This document shows, piece after piece, positions 1 to 9,812 of a stretch of DNA of 18,092 nucleotides. The stretch comes from Larix sibirica. Lineage: Eukaryota; Streptophyta; Pinopsida; Pinales; Pinaceae. Made by a program: the position numbers and the translations under genes. Where the stretch lies: contig NWUY0300007482.1 of NCBI GenBank assembly GCA_004151065.3, forward strand, positions 25,253 to 43,344. Reading direction: 5' to 3'. The notes below the pieces were generated by a model, which searched no databases, was not told where the DNA came from, and saw only the letters and a program-made list of their open reading frames with translations. Position 1 is the first letter of the stretch, and each line of letters begins with the position of its first letter.

Positions 1-1396
1 TGATAACCCCAGTACGTTGGTAGTCTTTCCCCTACTGTAAGAGTAATTTTCCTAACAACAGATCCACTCATACAAATGAATCCAAAAAGTAGTATATCGA
101 TACAACACTTTATTTATTTAGGTCATGCAGTTTTCACAAGTAATCCTTCGACACTCACCATGGTCTTCTTATATGTCACCAAGTATCAATTTTTGCATTT
201 TGGTAGTTTCCATACACCCTCATATATGGGAAAATGCTCAAAAGCTTGTGTTTTTGCTAGTTGTGACAAATTATTGAATTTAAAGTGTGGCATCCCCAGG
301 AAACATTCGTAGGAACAAAATGGATAACCACTAAATTAGGCTTTCAATTCCAACCCTCAAAGGCCATATCTCCACAATACCAACAAAGGAAGTCTCTCAA
401 GGAGGACCGAAATTAGAATTAATGCATACCATTTATGAATTAATAGAATGCAATGAAATCTAAACAGGCATGGATTAAAAAATTTCATGGAATCTAATAT
501 CCTATGTTCATAATTAACCATAATACACACACAACATCTGGCTATAAAATTTTCTATAAACATAAAATAATATTAATTTGTAGATTCACAATTAGAGATA
601 GAAAACTTCTCTTTTGACCAAATATAGTCCAATAAATTAGCTAAGTATGAGCAATTTTCTACCCAACCATAGGCATATAGTGCAAATACCACCCCCAAGC
701 TAGACTTATGTGAGGTAGCTAGGGTAAAGGAGCTAAGATACAAGCTTCTAACTCACTTAGCCCAACCCATTTTCTCTCATACTTAACCAATATTTTCATT
801 ATATCGTATTCCAAACATGTCATTTAACCATCAAAAAACCATGGAACTCTATTTCACTACCCACACAATATAGGGGAGATATTCCCTTTCTTTTCTCAAC
901 AGTTCCTCAAGGATATTCTTCCTTGTAGTGTTATTTAATGTGGATAGAAAGATCCCAACCTATTGAATGCTTTATAGGAATTGCTTGAAGAGTGATTACA
1001 AATTGGGTGAATGATTCCTAACTAGCCCAACTTCTATGCTCACATGTAGCCATTTTTCTTTTGTCTAATGTCTACAATACTTCTTCACAGTGTTGATTTG
1101 GTCAATTTCAAGATTAGTAAAAAGTTGGCAATAGAAGGCACTACATGAGTAATGTAGTATGTAAGATTGATCAAACGAATGAATGCATGACAATGAGAGG
1201 CCCAAGGGATTATGGCTAACATTCCTTCTAACATAAGAAATATAGTACTCTTACACTAAGTCATGATTCATTAACCACATGAGAAGAATTCCCCACCAAA
1301 CTCTTACATGCATTCAATAATTGTCTTTATAAGTCATTGTAGGTGGATGGATTCATTTAAGGAACATGATGGAAAAAACATAAGGCTGACATTTGG
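1..1396. other. AT-rich non-coding stretch, no gene seen
   Basis: All frames are broken by frequent stops, and the short open stretches (up to 78 codons) match no family I know and lack composition typical of coding sequence. I looked on both strands for reverse transcriptase, integrase and protease motifs and saw none. It may be the unrecognisable remainder of the gag-protease element that lies on the minus strand further right, or intron sequence. Confidence 0.6.
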
Positions 1397-1430
1397 AAAT
1401 AGGGGATTTACTTTCCCGTATCCCCTATTT
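1397..1430. repeat. Perfect 11-bp inverted repeat (hairpin)
   Basis: AAATAGGGGAT at 1397-1407 is matched exactly by its reverse complement at 1420-1430, leaving a 12-base loop. The pairing extends by two more bases if one bulged T is allowed. No TSD-flanked element can be outlined around it. A TATA-like stretch (ttatatataat) follows about 40 bases downstream. Confidence 0.6.
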
Positions 1431-2440
1431 TCCTCTTCCCTTCTTATGTCTCTGTAGCCATCTTGGACCATTATATATAATATTCCACATCAATATATGC
1501 ATAGACTAAGTTCACCATGGAAAGACTACTACGTGGTTCATATAAGTATATTCGTATCATTTATAGATAGGGTCATTTATTTAATCTCACATGGCTTAAC
1601 TCTTGACATTATTGCCACACATTTACAATATATACATAACTTGGTCAAATACATTATTGGGGTCAAAACCAAGCTATTACACAAAGAGGAAATTATGTGG
1701 CCTAAATCAGGAAACACCTTCAGTTCCCATGCATGACATTCTCCAAAGAAACCCAACAAATACAAGGATATCTCAAGAGTTCCAAGAATTCAATGAATGT
1801 AAGGTTATGGTGTAAAAGTCTAATCATGAATTTAGTCATATGCTAGTTCCATTCATTGCTTCTTATTGGTATCAACATTGAGCATTTTCTTCCACCAACT
1901 AGGAGAAACTTTCTTATGGTTAGTCTTTGGTTTAGAGACAAAAACTCAAATATGATGGGACTCACCTCGAGAGAAAGCTTAAAGGTCATCTTAATGGCCA
2001 CCCCTAGGAGACATTGTTCTTAAATTTTTAAACTTCTCCCATGGAATTTGTCAGTATAGTTGTTGGGTTCTCTTTCCCCCATTATAATTTGTTTTGTATT
2101 GGTTTTTTAATCTTTGTATTGATTTGATTTATAATATATTAACAATGTGTGAAGGTTTCCAATGTCATTTGTTACTGTGATATCGCGTGCAAGATCAAAG
2201 AGGAGGTTTTGGTTTGAAGGTCCCCCCTTATCTTACTCTATCATCATCAATCTACATAAGGAGTGACTCAATCAAGATTTCATGTGTCTTATCTCATACT
2301 TTTAATCATTGAATATTAGAGGAAAGAAGTAATAATGCCTCGAGCACCCTTTTTAAACACCCTTCAAACCTTTTATCAATAGTAATAGTTACAACCTATT
2401 AGTGGAATTTTTTTTGTACTTGTTGGCACAAAATAACACA
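1431..2440. other. Non-coding stretch with a possible LTR-element leader
   Basis: No coding frame is recognisable. At 1867-1883 the plus strand reads TGGTATCAACATTGAGC, which begins like the tRNA-Met primer binding site of plant LTR elements (usual form TGGTATCAGAGC). The next 45 bases resemble the leader just after the primer binding site of element A at 6322. I could not find an LTR ending in CA immediately upstream, so this stays a weak call. Confidence 0.3.
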
Positions 2441-2459
2441 CAGCAGTGCTATAAGTGTT

Positions 2460-2750
2460 CTCCATGCATCACGTAATGATCAAATTGGCATGGTCTCCCT
2501 AACAAGTAATATACATTTATCACACAATATATCATCTATGTACTCACTAATGTGAAAAATATACATTGCAATGGTGAGTTACAATTACTTCATATCATTT
2601 TTAGAACCAAAACAATTTATAAGGTCATGTATTCTTTTGTCATGTTAATCCTAGTTTCTTTTCCATTTCAATTGCCTCAATAATTTGTGTACTACCGGAA
2701 TCAAGCACAACCTTACAACACTTACCTCTAGGCTTGTAACTAGCTATGAA
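2460..2750 (-). pseudogene. Retrotransposon aspartic protease remnant
   Basis: This would be the protease that cuts the Gag-Pol polyprotein. A clean stretch at 2750-2643 reads GKCCKVVLDSGST and then EMEKKLGLT before a TGA; the D-S-G-S (about 2702-2691) is the retropepsin catalytic motif. After frameshifts, about 2510-2463 reads YYLLGRPCQFDHYVMHG, a landmark of plant Ty3/gypsy proteases (usual form LLGRPWQFD) near the protease-reverse transcriptase boundary. The reverse transcriptase that should follow is absent. The intact catalytic motif and the LLGRP signature make the family call firm although the gene is dead. Confidence 0.8.
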
Positions 2751-2879
2751 CATGCTTTTCCTCAACCATATGTCTTCTTGTATTATTTGTTATTCTAGTG
2801 GTGTAATATTTCCTCCATGCATCATTGGGTTCTCTCCTCTTTATGTTGTTACCATGACAATTTAATTGTATACTTGAAT

Positions 2880-3868
2880 TTTTCCTCGGGGTAACTATGT
2901 TCTAGCCTTGTTAGCTCATGTGCCATCCCTATGTGGGAATTTAAATGATATATGTTCTTCATGTCCAAATGTGTAAATAGTGAATCTTCATTTTGTATCC
3001 ACCAGTATTTTAGTCTCTACCTCAATATCCATCTCGAGTTCTACCATTGTGCTTCATCTGACTCATCGGCCTTCCCTTTGCATAAACCCTCTATGTGTGA
3101 TGTTGAACTCTTTTTACTACCTTAACCACCTCTTCCTATACCATTGTCTCTCTTACCTCCCTTGTGCACCATCTTATCTTTTGCAATAAAATATGCCAAC
3201 TTATATGTTTTTTTAGTTATGACTCTCTTATGTAGGCTCATCTCATCATGGACCACAAACCTCAATCCATTCATATATCTTGAAACTCTCTTATTATTCT
3301 CATAATGATGACCCACACAAATAGAAATTTGATAGAATTCCTCTATATGCTCGTACACACTTTGGTCTCTTTGTTGCAAGTTCTACATGTTGTCTGAAAA
3401 GAAATTGTTTATAGCAATATGGAAAATTACCTCTCTCAACTTGGATTGCAACTTACTCTAGCTCCTTATCTTCTCCTTACCATGGAAAAAATTGCTTGTG
3501 CTACACAAAATACCACTACATAGCAGCATGACCTCTCAATCAATTAATGTTAAACTTTAGTTTGTTTGGCCTATCTTCTCAAAATATATTTCTAGTTTAC
3601 TCATAAATCTACTGGCTCTCCCACCCTTAGGATTCTATCACATTGTGAAACTTTAACCTCGACTACTCTTTTACTCCTAAAAAATTATAATTATTTGGGA
3701 TCCAAAGTCTCCTTCTCATATAGATTCTTGTTCTTCTTCATTTCACGACTGTAAAATATTGGCCTCTACTTCTCCACTCTATTCTAGTTTGTTTCTAGTT
3801 CTCTAATTTGTCGTCTCATTGTTTGCAGTTCTTGGTTTACACCAATCCTACCACCCCTTCTTGCCATT
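2880..3868 (-). pseudogene. Ty3/gypsy gag pseudogene
   Basis: Gag forms the particle that packages retrotransposon RNA. The reading begins at about 3868 with MARRGGRIGVNQELQTMRRQ, a basic N-terminus with a short coil typical of one plant Ty3/gypsy gag group. After a badly decayed middle, an 85-codon open stretch (3379-3122) reads MQQRDQSVYEHIEEFYQIS and then RYMNGLRFVVHDEMSL, matching the conserved gag core (LRQ..Q.V.EY.EEF, then Y..GL). The CCHC zinc knuckle at about 2980-2935 can be traced in one frame as YTFGHEEHISFKFP: the spacing and the His survive but the Cys positions are now Phe or Ile. Interpretation rests on recalled family motifs, without an alignment. Confidence 0.8.
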
Positions 3869-4002
3869 GCTAAAATTCTAACTCTTTTGATTCTATAAAC
3901 TCTAAGGAATTCCACCCTTAGAATTTCTTTCAAACGCCAGAACTTCTCAATCATCAATTCTCCCAAGGATTCATTGTGCTCTATCACAAAAAAATGATGC
4001 AA

Positions 4003-5387
4003 TTAAAAGGGCATGAACCCAAAATAATCACTATGCACTTGATTTTGAACCTTATAAGCTATTGTAGCAAAGAATAAAAGACATAAATGCATTCTCACAC
4101 AATACAAAATATAAGATAAAATAAAATGCTCAAAAGGGTCTACTCATTCTCATTAAGCTTTGTCAAATTACACATACATACGCTCAGGAACATTTCAAGC
4201 TTACAAGTTCGTTAGCCTCACCCCCTTCTACATATGAAATACCCTTTGTCTGCCACTCCTTTGCACACAATTTGCAACCTTGAACTTTTCTCTCCTAAAA
4301 GATGCACTACTTTCACAAAACTCTTACTTTTTTGTATTCATCCTCTTTCAACATCTAGCCATTCAAGTACCAAACTTCTTCTTTCAACAACTAATCTCCT
4401 TTGTTCTCCTAATAGCCTTTTCACACCTCTTTCACTTTTGTAATACCTCTTGCAAAGAGTTATGCCTTCTCTTTGACACTATGACTCCCTCTCTTGAAGC
4501 TAACTTCGTAAAGAGTACCAACTACTTCTCAATGACCGAACTTCATATGGAAACCAACCTGGTTACCTATGCATTGCATTGATGTATTCTCCATTAGTAT
4601 GTATCTTGGGATTCCAACAATCTCACTTTCTTCTTTTAACAATTCACATTCATTCTATCTTGTCATGACACATCTGTCACCTCCACCTTTCAATTTCCTA
4701 CATCCAACTCATTACTTGTTCTACGTGCACTTCCTTTTCTCTTGCATGCACATTGTTTTGTGCCTTCTATTCTTTTGTGCACCAACACACTATTTCTTCC
4801 TACACACAAACATCATCCTTCATATTTTGGAACCCTACATATGAACATGCACCTAAATTCTCTTACTTTACTACTCAAGTCAAAATATCTCTTTCCTCTC
4901 TCAATAATTATTTCTCTCATTTTTCAAAAAATGATCATAATGGCCATGTAACCTTTCTCCATGTAGCATTTTCTCTTATATTTTTCTTTTCATATATTTT
5001 TCCATGAAATCCATATATTGGAGAAACCTACCAAGTACTTCTCATTCAGATGATGATAAATCATATTCTATATAAGCTCTAGGCTTTTTCAAAATAGGCT
5101 TAAGACCATTACAACACTATATTTATTAAGAGTTCAACATATCACTTGTTAGAATTGAATTTAAGTAAAGAGGATAATAATTGTTGATGTAGCCTAAACA
5201 TTTGAAGATTTTGCTCGTTCCCAATAACATTTTTTGATGCGATTTTTTATTGAATCTAGTAAAAAAATTTCAAATCTCAAACAACAATGTTTGAACTTGT
5301 TTAATATGGATGCCCTGGGGGTCTTCAAGGGCATTGAATCCATTTATGCATTCAAAAAAGTGATTTAAACAACACANATCACACACC
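4003..5387. other. Pyrimidine-rich non-coding stretch
   Basis: The plus strand from about 4230 to 5000 is strongly biased to C and T, which gives several overlapping open frames of 60-100 codons that are low-complexity (Phe, Leu, Ser, His) and match nothing known. On the minus strand it lies upstream of the gag start at 3868, so it may be the leader or an unrecognised LTR of that element. One ambiguous base (n) sits at 5377. Confidence 0.5.
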
Positions 5388-5394
5388 ATACATG

Positions 5395-5611
5395 CTTTGA
5401 CATGCAAAGAATCACCTCAACACATGAGGATATGTCTTGACACACAAGACCTTATCCTTGACTAGCAATACTATACGAAATCATCACTTTGACAAACAAG
5501 CACTTGTTTCAACACATGAAGCTTAACCATTCTTGAGTCAAACTCAAGATTCTTCTCCAAGTTTCCTGAGTCCAACTCAGGCTCCCTAAGGCACTACCTC
5601 GAGACACAAGG
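5395..5611. repeat. Array of about nine short hairpins with 5-base loops
   Basis: Short inverted repeats follow one another, most with a five-base loop resembling ACACA. Clear units are CTTTG/CAAAG (5395-5409), CCTCA/TGAGG (5415-5429), GTCTTG/CAAGAC (5434-5450), TTCA/TGAA (5508-5520), CTTGAG/CTCAAG (5532-5548), CCTGAG/CTCAGG (5565-5581) and CCTCG/CAAGG with one mismatch (5597-5611). Weaker units have loops at about 5461-5465 and 5491-5495. The stem sequences differ from unit to unit while pairing is kept. Loop centres are about 20-33 bases apart. No coding frame runs through it. Confidence 0.6.
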
Positions 5612-5872
5612 TTCAATCCTTACAATGCTATTTGGCAGATTTATAAATGGTTTTTCTACCTACTATTAAAAAATTGTTTTGTATGGGTGATAAGGTGGGG
5701 TAATGATGTGCACACATGGAACCCTGCATGGATAGGTAGAATAGTGGACAGATAAGATATAATAGAATTAATGTCAAAAGTTTAATAGGCACAATGTTAT
5801 CATCTTTCACAATAAGCATAATGTTGTCACAATTTATTATTAGAATTGGAATTGTGTCACAATTTGGCCCAT
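5612..5872. other. No gene seen
   Basis: AT-rich sequence between the hairpin array and element A. It contains a direct repeat of GTCACAATTT (at about 5826 and 5856) and no credible coding frame. Confidence 0.5.
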
Positions 5873-6319
5873 TGTTAGGGTCCTACTCTAAGGTACTTAG
5901 GAGTTAGTCAATTAATGTCTGCAGCCATCTTCCCTGAATAAGGCCTCATAGATAGTTAGTGGATAGTTATTTAACGTAAAAGGGTCCCCTTTATCAAATA
6001 AGGCCCACTATGTAGTTGATAGTTGATACTCATTAATTATGGGACCACATGTAGTTAGAGTTTTGCTAATAAGAATCTATTTATAATGCTAGAAGGATGT
6101 GGAATGTTTTTATGAAGTGTTGTTGTAATTGGAGCTTTGCTCATAAGAGGTTGCCCCATCGAAGAGGCCCATTAACATTGCTCTCTCTTTTGAAATCTTC
6201 AATACAAGGGTTATAATTCACAGGATTAATCTCACCTGCACTTGTATCTGATCTTTTACATTTATATTTCTCTAAATATTTTGATTGTGATTCAATTTTA
6301 AGGGTTAAGGATCACTACA
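5873..6319 (+). repeat. 5' LTR of element A
   Basis: It begins TGTTAGGGTCC and ends ...CACTACA, with the usual TG...CA limits, and is followed after two bases by a primer binding site. It aligns along its length with the 3' LTR at 6996-7394 and with the LTR at 9348-9802. A TATA box (TATTTATAAT, 6078-6087) sits in the middle, as expected for the U3 promoter of an LTR. Confidence 0.85.
6078..6087 (+). promoter_or_regulatory. TATA box of the element A 5' LTR
   Basis: TATTTATAAT lies about 205 bases into the LTR. The same position in the LTR of element B has TATTTATAGA (9558-9567). The 3' LTR of element A has lost this region. Confidence 0.55.
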
Positions 6320-6321
6320 AG

Positions 6322-6333
6322 TGGTATCAAAGC
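6322..6333 (+). promoter_or_regulatory. Primer binding site (tRNA-Met type)
   Basis: TGGTATCAAAGC starts two bases after the LTR end. It differs by one base from TGGTATCAGAGC, the complement of the initiator tRNA-Met 3' end used by many plant LTR retrotransposons to prime minus-strand DNA synthesis. Confidence 0.8.
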
Positions 6334-6419
6334 TCTTTCTTGGGCAACAACTGGAAGAAATTTTCTTCCTTTTCTTCTCTACAGATTTCTCAAGTGAAAA
6401 GATAGGGCAACGACATTCA

Positions 6420-6990
6420 AATAAATTTTTAAAACTTTCTGTGCAGAATCTAAACAAATCGGTTGCCTACAAAGTACAAACTGCTCTTCCAACCCACACG
6501 AAGATACATCCAGTCTTCCATGTTTCTTGCCTAAAGAAGGTAGTGGGATCCAATTGCATAATGCAAACTTCCCTACCAGAACATGATGAAGAAGGTCCCA
6601 TTTGGCTCCAGTCGGAAGTAGTATAACAAAGAGCATCAATGCATGGTCCAAGAAGTATTAATCTAATGGAAATATATGCAACCAGAAGATGCCACATGAG
6701 AACCAGCAATGATTTTACAACAATTCCCACACCTCCAGCCTTGAGGTCAATGTTGCTTTTAGAGGAAGGCATGTTGGGGTCATGCCCTAACCTCCCTAGC
6801 TTAGGGTACTTAGCAATTAGTCAATTAATGTACGTGGCTATCAAAGAGCATCAATTTTACCAATGCATGGTCCAAGTAGTATTGCTCCACTGGAAAGATA
6901 GGAAGCTAGAAGATGCCACATAGGAACCAGCAACAACTCTAGAACAATTCCCACACCTCTAACCTTGAGGACAGTTGTTTTGAAGGAGAA
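6420..6990 (+). pseudogene. Integrase C-terminus and chromodomain-like tail, duplicated
   Basis: An open frame at 6321-6626 joins leader sequence to the end of a Ty3/gypsy integrase: VAYKVQTALPTHTKIHPVFH, then VSCLKK, then PEHDEEGPIWLQSEVV, matching the well-known block KIHPVFHVSCLKK. The chromodomain part follows twice. In the second copy (about 6865-6960) it reads LLHWKDRKLEDAT, then a stop where Trp is expected, then EPATTLEQFPHL. In the first copy the same block is more eroded (EDAT, EPAMILQQFPHL). Such domains direct integration to marked chromatin. The sudden jump from primer binding site to integrase shows a large internal deletion. Confidence 0.8.
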
Positions 6991-7066
6991 GGGCATGTTA
7001 GGAGGCTCGTACCCTAACCTCCCTATTTAGGGTACTTATTAGTGACTCAATTAATTTATGCGGTCG
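6627..7066 (+). repeat. Tandem duplication across the chromodomain-PPT-LTR junction
   Basis: Copy 1 is 6627-6841 and copy 2 is 6842 to about 7066. Each starts CAAAGAGCATCAA, runs through the chromodomain tail and polypurine tract, and ends about 70 bases into an LTR. Copy 1 therefore contains an orphan LTR head (6772-6841, starting TGTTGGGGTC). The copies differ at many bases, so the duplication is old. Confidence 0.8.
6982..6993 (+). promoter_or_regulatory. Polypurine tract of element A
   Basis: GAAGGAGAAGGG ends two bases before the 3' LTR and is the expected plus-strand priming site. A duplicated, shorter version (AGAGGAAGG, 6761-6769) precedes the orphan LTR head at 6772. Confidence 0.65.
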
Positions 7067-7394
7067 TCTTCTTTGAATAAAGCCCCATAGATAGTTCATG
7101 GCTAATTATTTAACGTAAAAGGATCCTCTTTATCAAATAAGGCCCACTAAGTAGTTGGTATTCATTAACTATGGAAAGTTTTTGTGAAGTTCTTTTGTTG
7201 TAATTGAAGCTTTGCTCATAAGAGGTTGCCCCTTGGAAAAGGCCCATGAACATTACCCTCTCTTTCGAAATCTTCAATACAAGGGTTATATTTCACAAGT
7301 TTAACCTCATTGTCTCTTGTATTTGTTCTTCTACATTTATACTTCTCTGAATATCTTGACTGTGATTCAATTTTAAGGGTTGAGCATTAGTACA
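6996..7394 (+). repeat. 3' LTR of element A
   Basis: It begins TGTTAGGAGG and ends ...TTAGTACA. It matches the 5' LTR from end to end except for a gap of roughly 60-70 bases after the segment matching ATAAGGCCCACTA, which removes the TATA-box region. Confidence 0.85.
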
Positions 7395-8179
7395 CCCTCC
7401 ATCAATAATGAATTATCTGTAGTATATCAAATGGTGGCTTCTAGACTGAAAAATCATTCCATCCTTGCAATTGTTGCCAGGGATAAACTTATCTAGAGAA
7501 TGGAGGAACAGTATTGTGGGTACCATATGTAAGATGCTAGGGGTAAAGTGATGTGGCACACGTTGTTGGATGTAAATCTCCATAATGGATATGGAGACAA
7601 CTTTTGTATCCAAGGTCAAACTAAAAATAGCATGCATTCCTTTTTGTTTTTACTGCATTAAAAAATGTTGACAGGGGATAATATGAAGAAAAGTGGTAAT
7701 GGCCTTTCAATTTGCTTTCAAAGGATGAGAAGGAATCAATTCGCTATCTGTTAATATCATGGTAATTTTGTTCAGTAGATCCGACAGCGTATTGATTCAG
7801 TTCATCATATTTAGTACTCTTTGTTTGCTTGTGTGCATATTGTCACTAATTCATTATAGGTTGTGAAGAAAAATACCAATGGCTTTCAAATAGTAAGGCA
7901 AGATTTACATTATTGTGACATTATATGTTTAAATTTGTCCCAAAATCCATTTGGTTTTCAACGAATAATTATTGATGTTTTTAAAGGTGACGAAATGAAT
8001 CCTTTATAGACTATGAGCAGAGGAATACACTTAGTAAGTTTTGTTTTCAATTCTTGGAAAGAAACCCAAGTGTCATGCCCCCAAGTCCTAACTTGGATCC
8101 CCATGATAGACACCCCTATCTCGCTATATGCTCTTCTAAGGAGATTGACCTCTAGGTGTAAACAAAGTTGGTCCTCTAA
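7395..8179. other. No gene recognised
   Basis: No frame is convincing on either strand. Two similar segments of about 28 bases, at about 7681 (TGAAGAAAAGTGGTAATGGC) and about 7863 (TGAAGAAAAATACCAATGGC), form a direct repeat 181 bases apart. An open minus-strand frame (8311-7958) overlaps the stronger plus-strand frame that starts at 8180 and is probably its antisense shadow. Confidence 0.45.
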
Positions 8180-8923
8180 GGACACTTCACTTCTCAAACT
8201 ATTGACATTTCCATAAAGCATCTCCCTCCCAGTTACTATTTGGATGTCGCCAATCATCTCCTCCCCACTAAAGGGGAGATCAACAAGATTGTTAGGATTC
8301 AGGAATGACATCTATATACATACAATGCACCTAGGTCTCCCCCTTGGAACCTAAACCCCATGATGGCCTTTTATTATGACCATTCTATGCAGTTGTGGGA
8401 TGGCTTCATTTTTTATTGTTACTACAATCGACGCCATTGGGTTCATGGCCACAAGATCCCCATCAATGAGTTAAGGGTTTGCTCCCACCATTTACATATC
8501 AAGATGGACCACAACGTCCCATGGTCTGAGAGGATTTTTCAGTTGTACCATCTCCAAAAGATCAAGTTTGGAGAGCATTTCATTTTAAGATGTCCTACTA
8601 CGAGATTCAGGGAAGGTTCCACTACTTGTTATGTGACTCAAGGTTTTTCCTTGTGATTTGCTTTCACTACCCTAACCAAGGATTCCTTGCACTATGCCAT
8701 AGGTGATGATCCACAAACAAGAAATTTGCTTGCCCTCTCCAGACCTAGTATTACCAAGTTCATCACTTCTTTCTTTCAACCTATCTCCATTCCTTGTGGC
8801 AACAAGTGCCAATCATACCCTCCATTTTTCGAACTTGAGAGTTCCTCCCACCTAATTGTCAGTCAATCTACCCCTAGAAGACATCAATGCGAGACCCACG
8901 CCATGCAGAGTTCTACCCACTAG
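8180..8923 (+). pseudogene. Decayed 248-codon open frame, family not recognised
   Basis: One plus-strand frame stays open from 8180 to a TAG at 8921-8923, broken only by TGA at 8306-8308 and 8654-8656; both breaks lie in the same frame, with no shift. This is far longer than chance allows in this AT-rich window. The translation is balanced in composition: KHLPPSYYLDVANHLLPTKG, then PPWNLNPMMAFYYDHSMQLW, then WVHGHKIPINELRV, then IFQLYHLQKIKFGEHFILRC, then DSLHYAIGDDPQTRNLLALS. I do not recognise the family. It could be an extra frame of a plant retroelement or a host-derived protein. It sits between elements A and B, next to the LTR of B but outside it. No start or promoter can be chosen. Confidence 0.55.
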
Positions 8924-9347
8924 GACCACTCAAGCAACAAACTTCCAATAGGCTAGGATGTTCTTCCGCTCGTCCTCTAATGTTAAGATAGGTGATTCAT
9001 TTTGCTCCAAAGCTCCTCCAAGTTTTTTAGTCAAGCCCTATCATCCCTAGGTACTCTATGGAGGACATCATCAAGCTTTGTGTCAATCCCTTCACAACGA
9101 TAAATGGAGACATGGATATAACTCTTCTACCTCATTCACCTCTACATGTACTTTAATTTCTAGTGACAATGTTGATTTTGAGCTAGGACCTCACACCTCT
9201 TAGGGCTCCTTCTCTTCACCTAAATCCAACTACGCTCTCCTTTTATATTTTCAATCATATCTTTACTCTTTTGTTATATTTTTAGCATCTAGAGTGTTAT
9301 GGACACTTCCATAGTCTATCAACCACCAATTGCCCTCTCTACTTTTG
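8924..9347. other. No gene seen
   Basis: Continuation of the frame above is lost after 8923, with frequent stops in all plus frames. The sequence ends at the LTR of element B. Confidence 0.45.
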
Positions 9348-9802
9348 TGTTAGGGCCCTACCCTAACCTCCCTACTACAAGATACTTCCTAGTTGGAAAA
9401 TGAAGGTATTGAGGCCATATGTGTTTAAATAAGGCCCATTCGATAGTTAGTGGATGGTTAATCAAAAATAGCCATTTGCATTAAGGAAGGAAAACTAGGA
9501 GGATGGTACTCATTACTGATGGGACCACAAGTAGTTAGGGTTTCGCTAGTGAGAAACTATTTATAGAGGTATAAGGTTATGCAATTCTTTGCCAAGTATT
9601 GTTATTGTATTGGAGCTTTGCTCAATTGAAAATTGCACCCTCAAAGAGGCCCATTAACATTGCTCTCTTTTTCTAGATTATCAAAACAAGGGTCATATTT
9701 TATAGGTTTAATATCACTGTCTCTCCTATTGACATTTTTGTTGTCTATATTTCTTTGAATGTTGCTCATAATTCATTGTTTTCATTGGTGACATACACTG
9801 CA
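9348..9802 (+). repeat. 5' LTR of element B (same family as A)
   Basis: It starts TGTTAGGGCCC and ends ...ACACTGCA. Shared blocks with the LTRs of A include AAATAAGGCCCA, GATAGTTAGTGGAT, GGGACCACAAGTAGTTAG, GGAGCTTTGCTCA and AGAGGCCCATTAACATTGCTC. A TATA box (TATTTATAGA, 9558-9567) is kept. The two-base gap before the primer binding site is the same as in A. No matching 3' LTR occurs in this window, so the element is truncated or broken by the rearrangement near 11170. Confidence 0.8.
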
Positions 9803-9804
9803 AT

Positions 9805-9812
9805 TGGTATCA
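9805..9812 (+). promoter_or_regulatory. Primer binding site of element B
   Basis: TGGTATCA follows the LTR after two bases, as in element A. The rest of the usual tRNA-Met complement (GAGC) has decayed. Confidence 0.6.

Larger units (their letters stand above)
2440..3870 (-). mobile_element. Truncated Ty3/gypsy retrotransposon (gag-protease part)
   Basis: On the minus strand the order is gag start (3868), gag core (about 3380-3120), zinc knuckle remnant (about 2980-2935), then aspartic protease (2750-2460), which is the normal 5' gag-pro part of a plant Ty3/gypsy polyprotein. Reverse transcriptase, RNase H and integrase should follow at lower coordinates but are not visible, so the element is truncated near 2440. 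No LTR or primer binding site could be placed upstream of 3870. Many stops and frameshifts show it is long dead. Confidence 0.75.
5873..7394 (+). mobile_element. Element A: deleted Ty3/gypsy LTR retrotransposon
   Basis: The unit has a 5' LTR (5873-6319), a primer binding site (6322), a short interior holding only the end of pol, a polypurine tract and a 3' LTR (6996-7394). The interior is under 700 bases, so gag, protease, reverse transcriptase and RNase H are missing. The pol tail identifies it as Ty3/gypsy with a chromodomain-like end. The flanking five bases (CCCAT and CCCTC) are not a convincing target duplication. The LTRs differ by many substitutions and a large gap, so the insertion is old. 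Element B at 9348 belongs to the same LTR family. Confidence 0.85.

Noticed and set aside
4234-5007. Several overlapping 69-100 codon plus-strand frames
   Set aside because: They come from C/T-rich sequence with few stop codons; translations are rich in Phe, Leu, Ser and His with no motifs.
5395-5611. CRISPR array
   Set aside because: Units are not identical repeats with unique spacers, stems vary, and the context is a plant nuclear genome.
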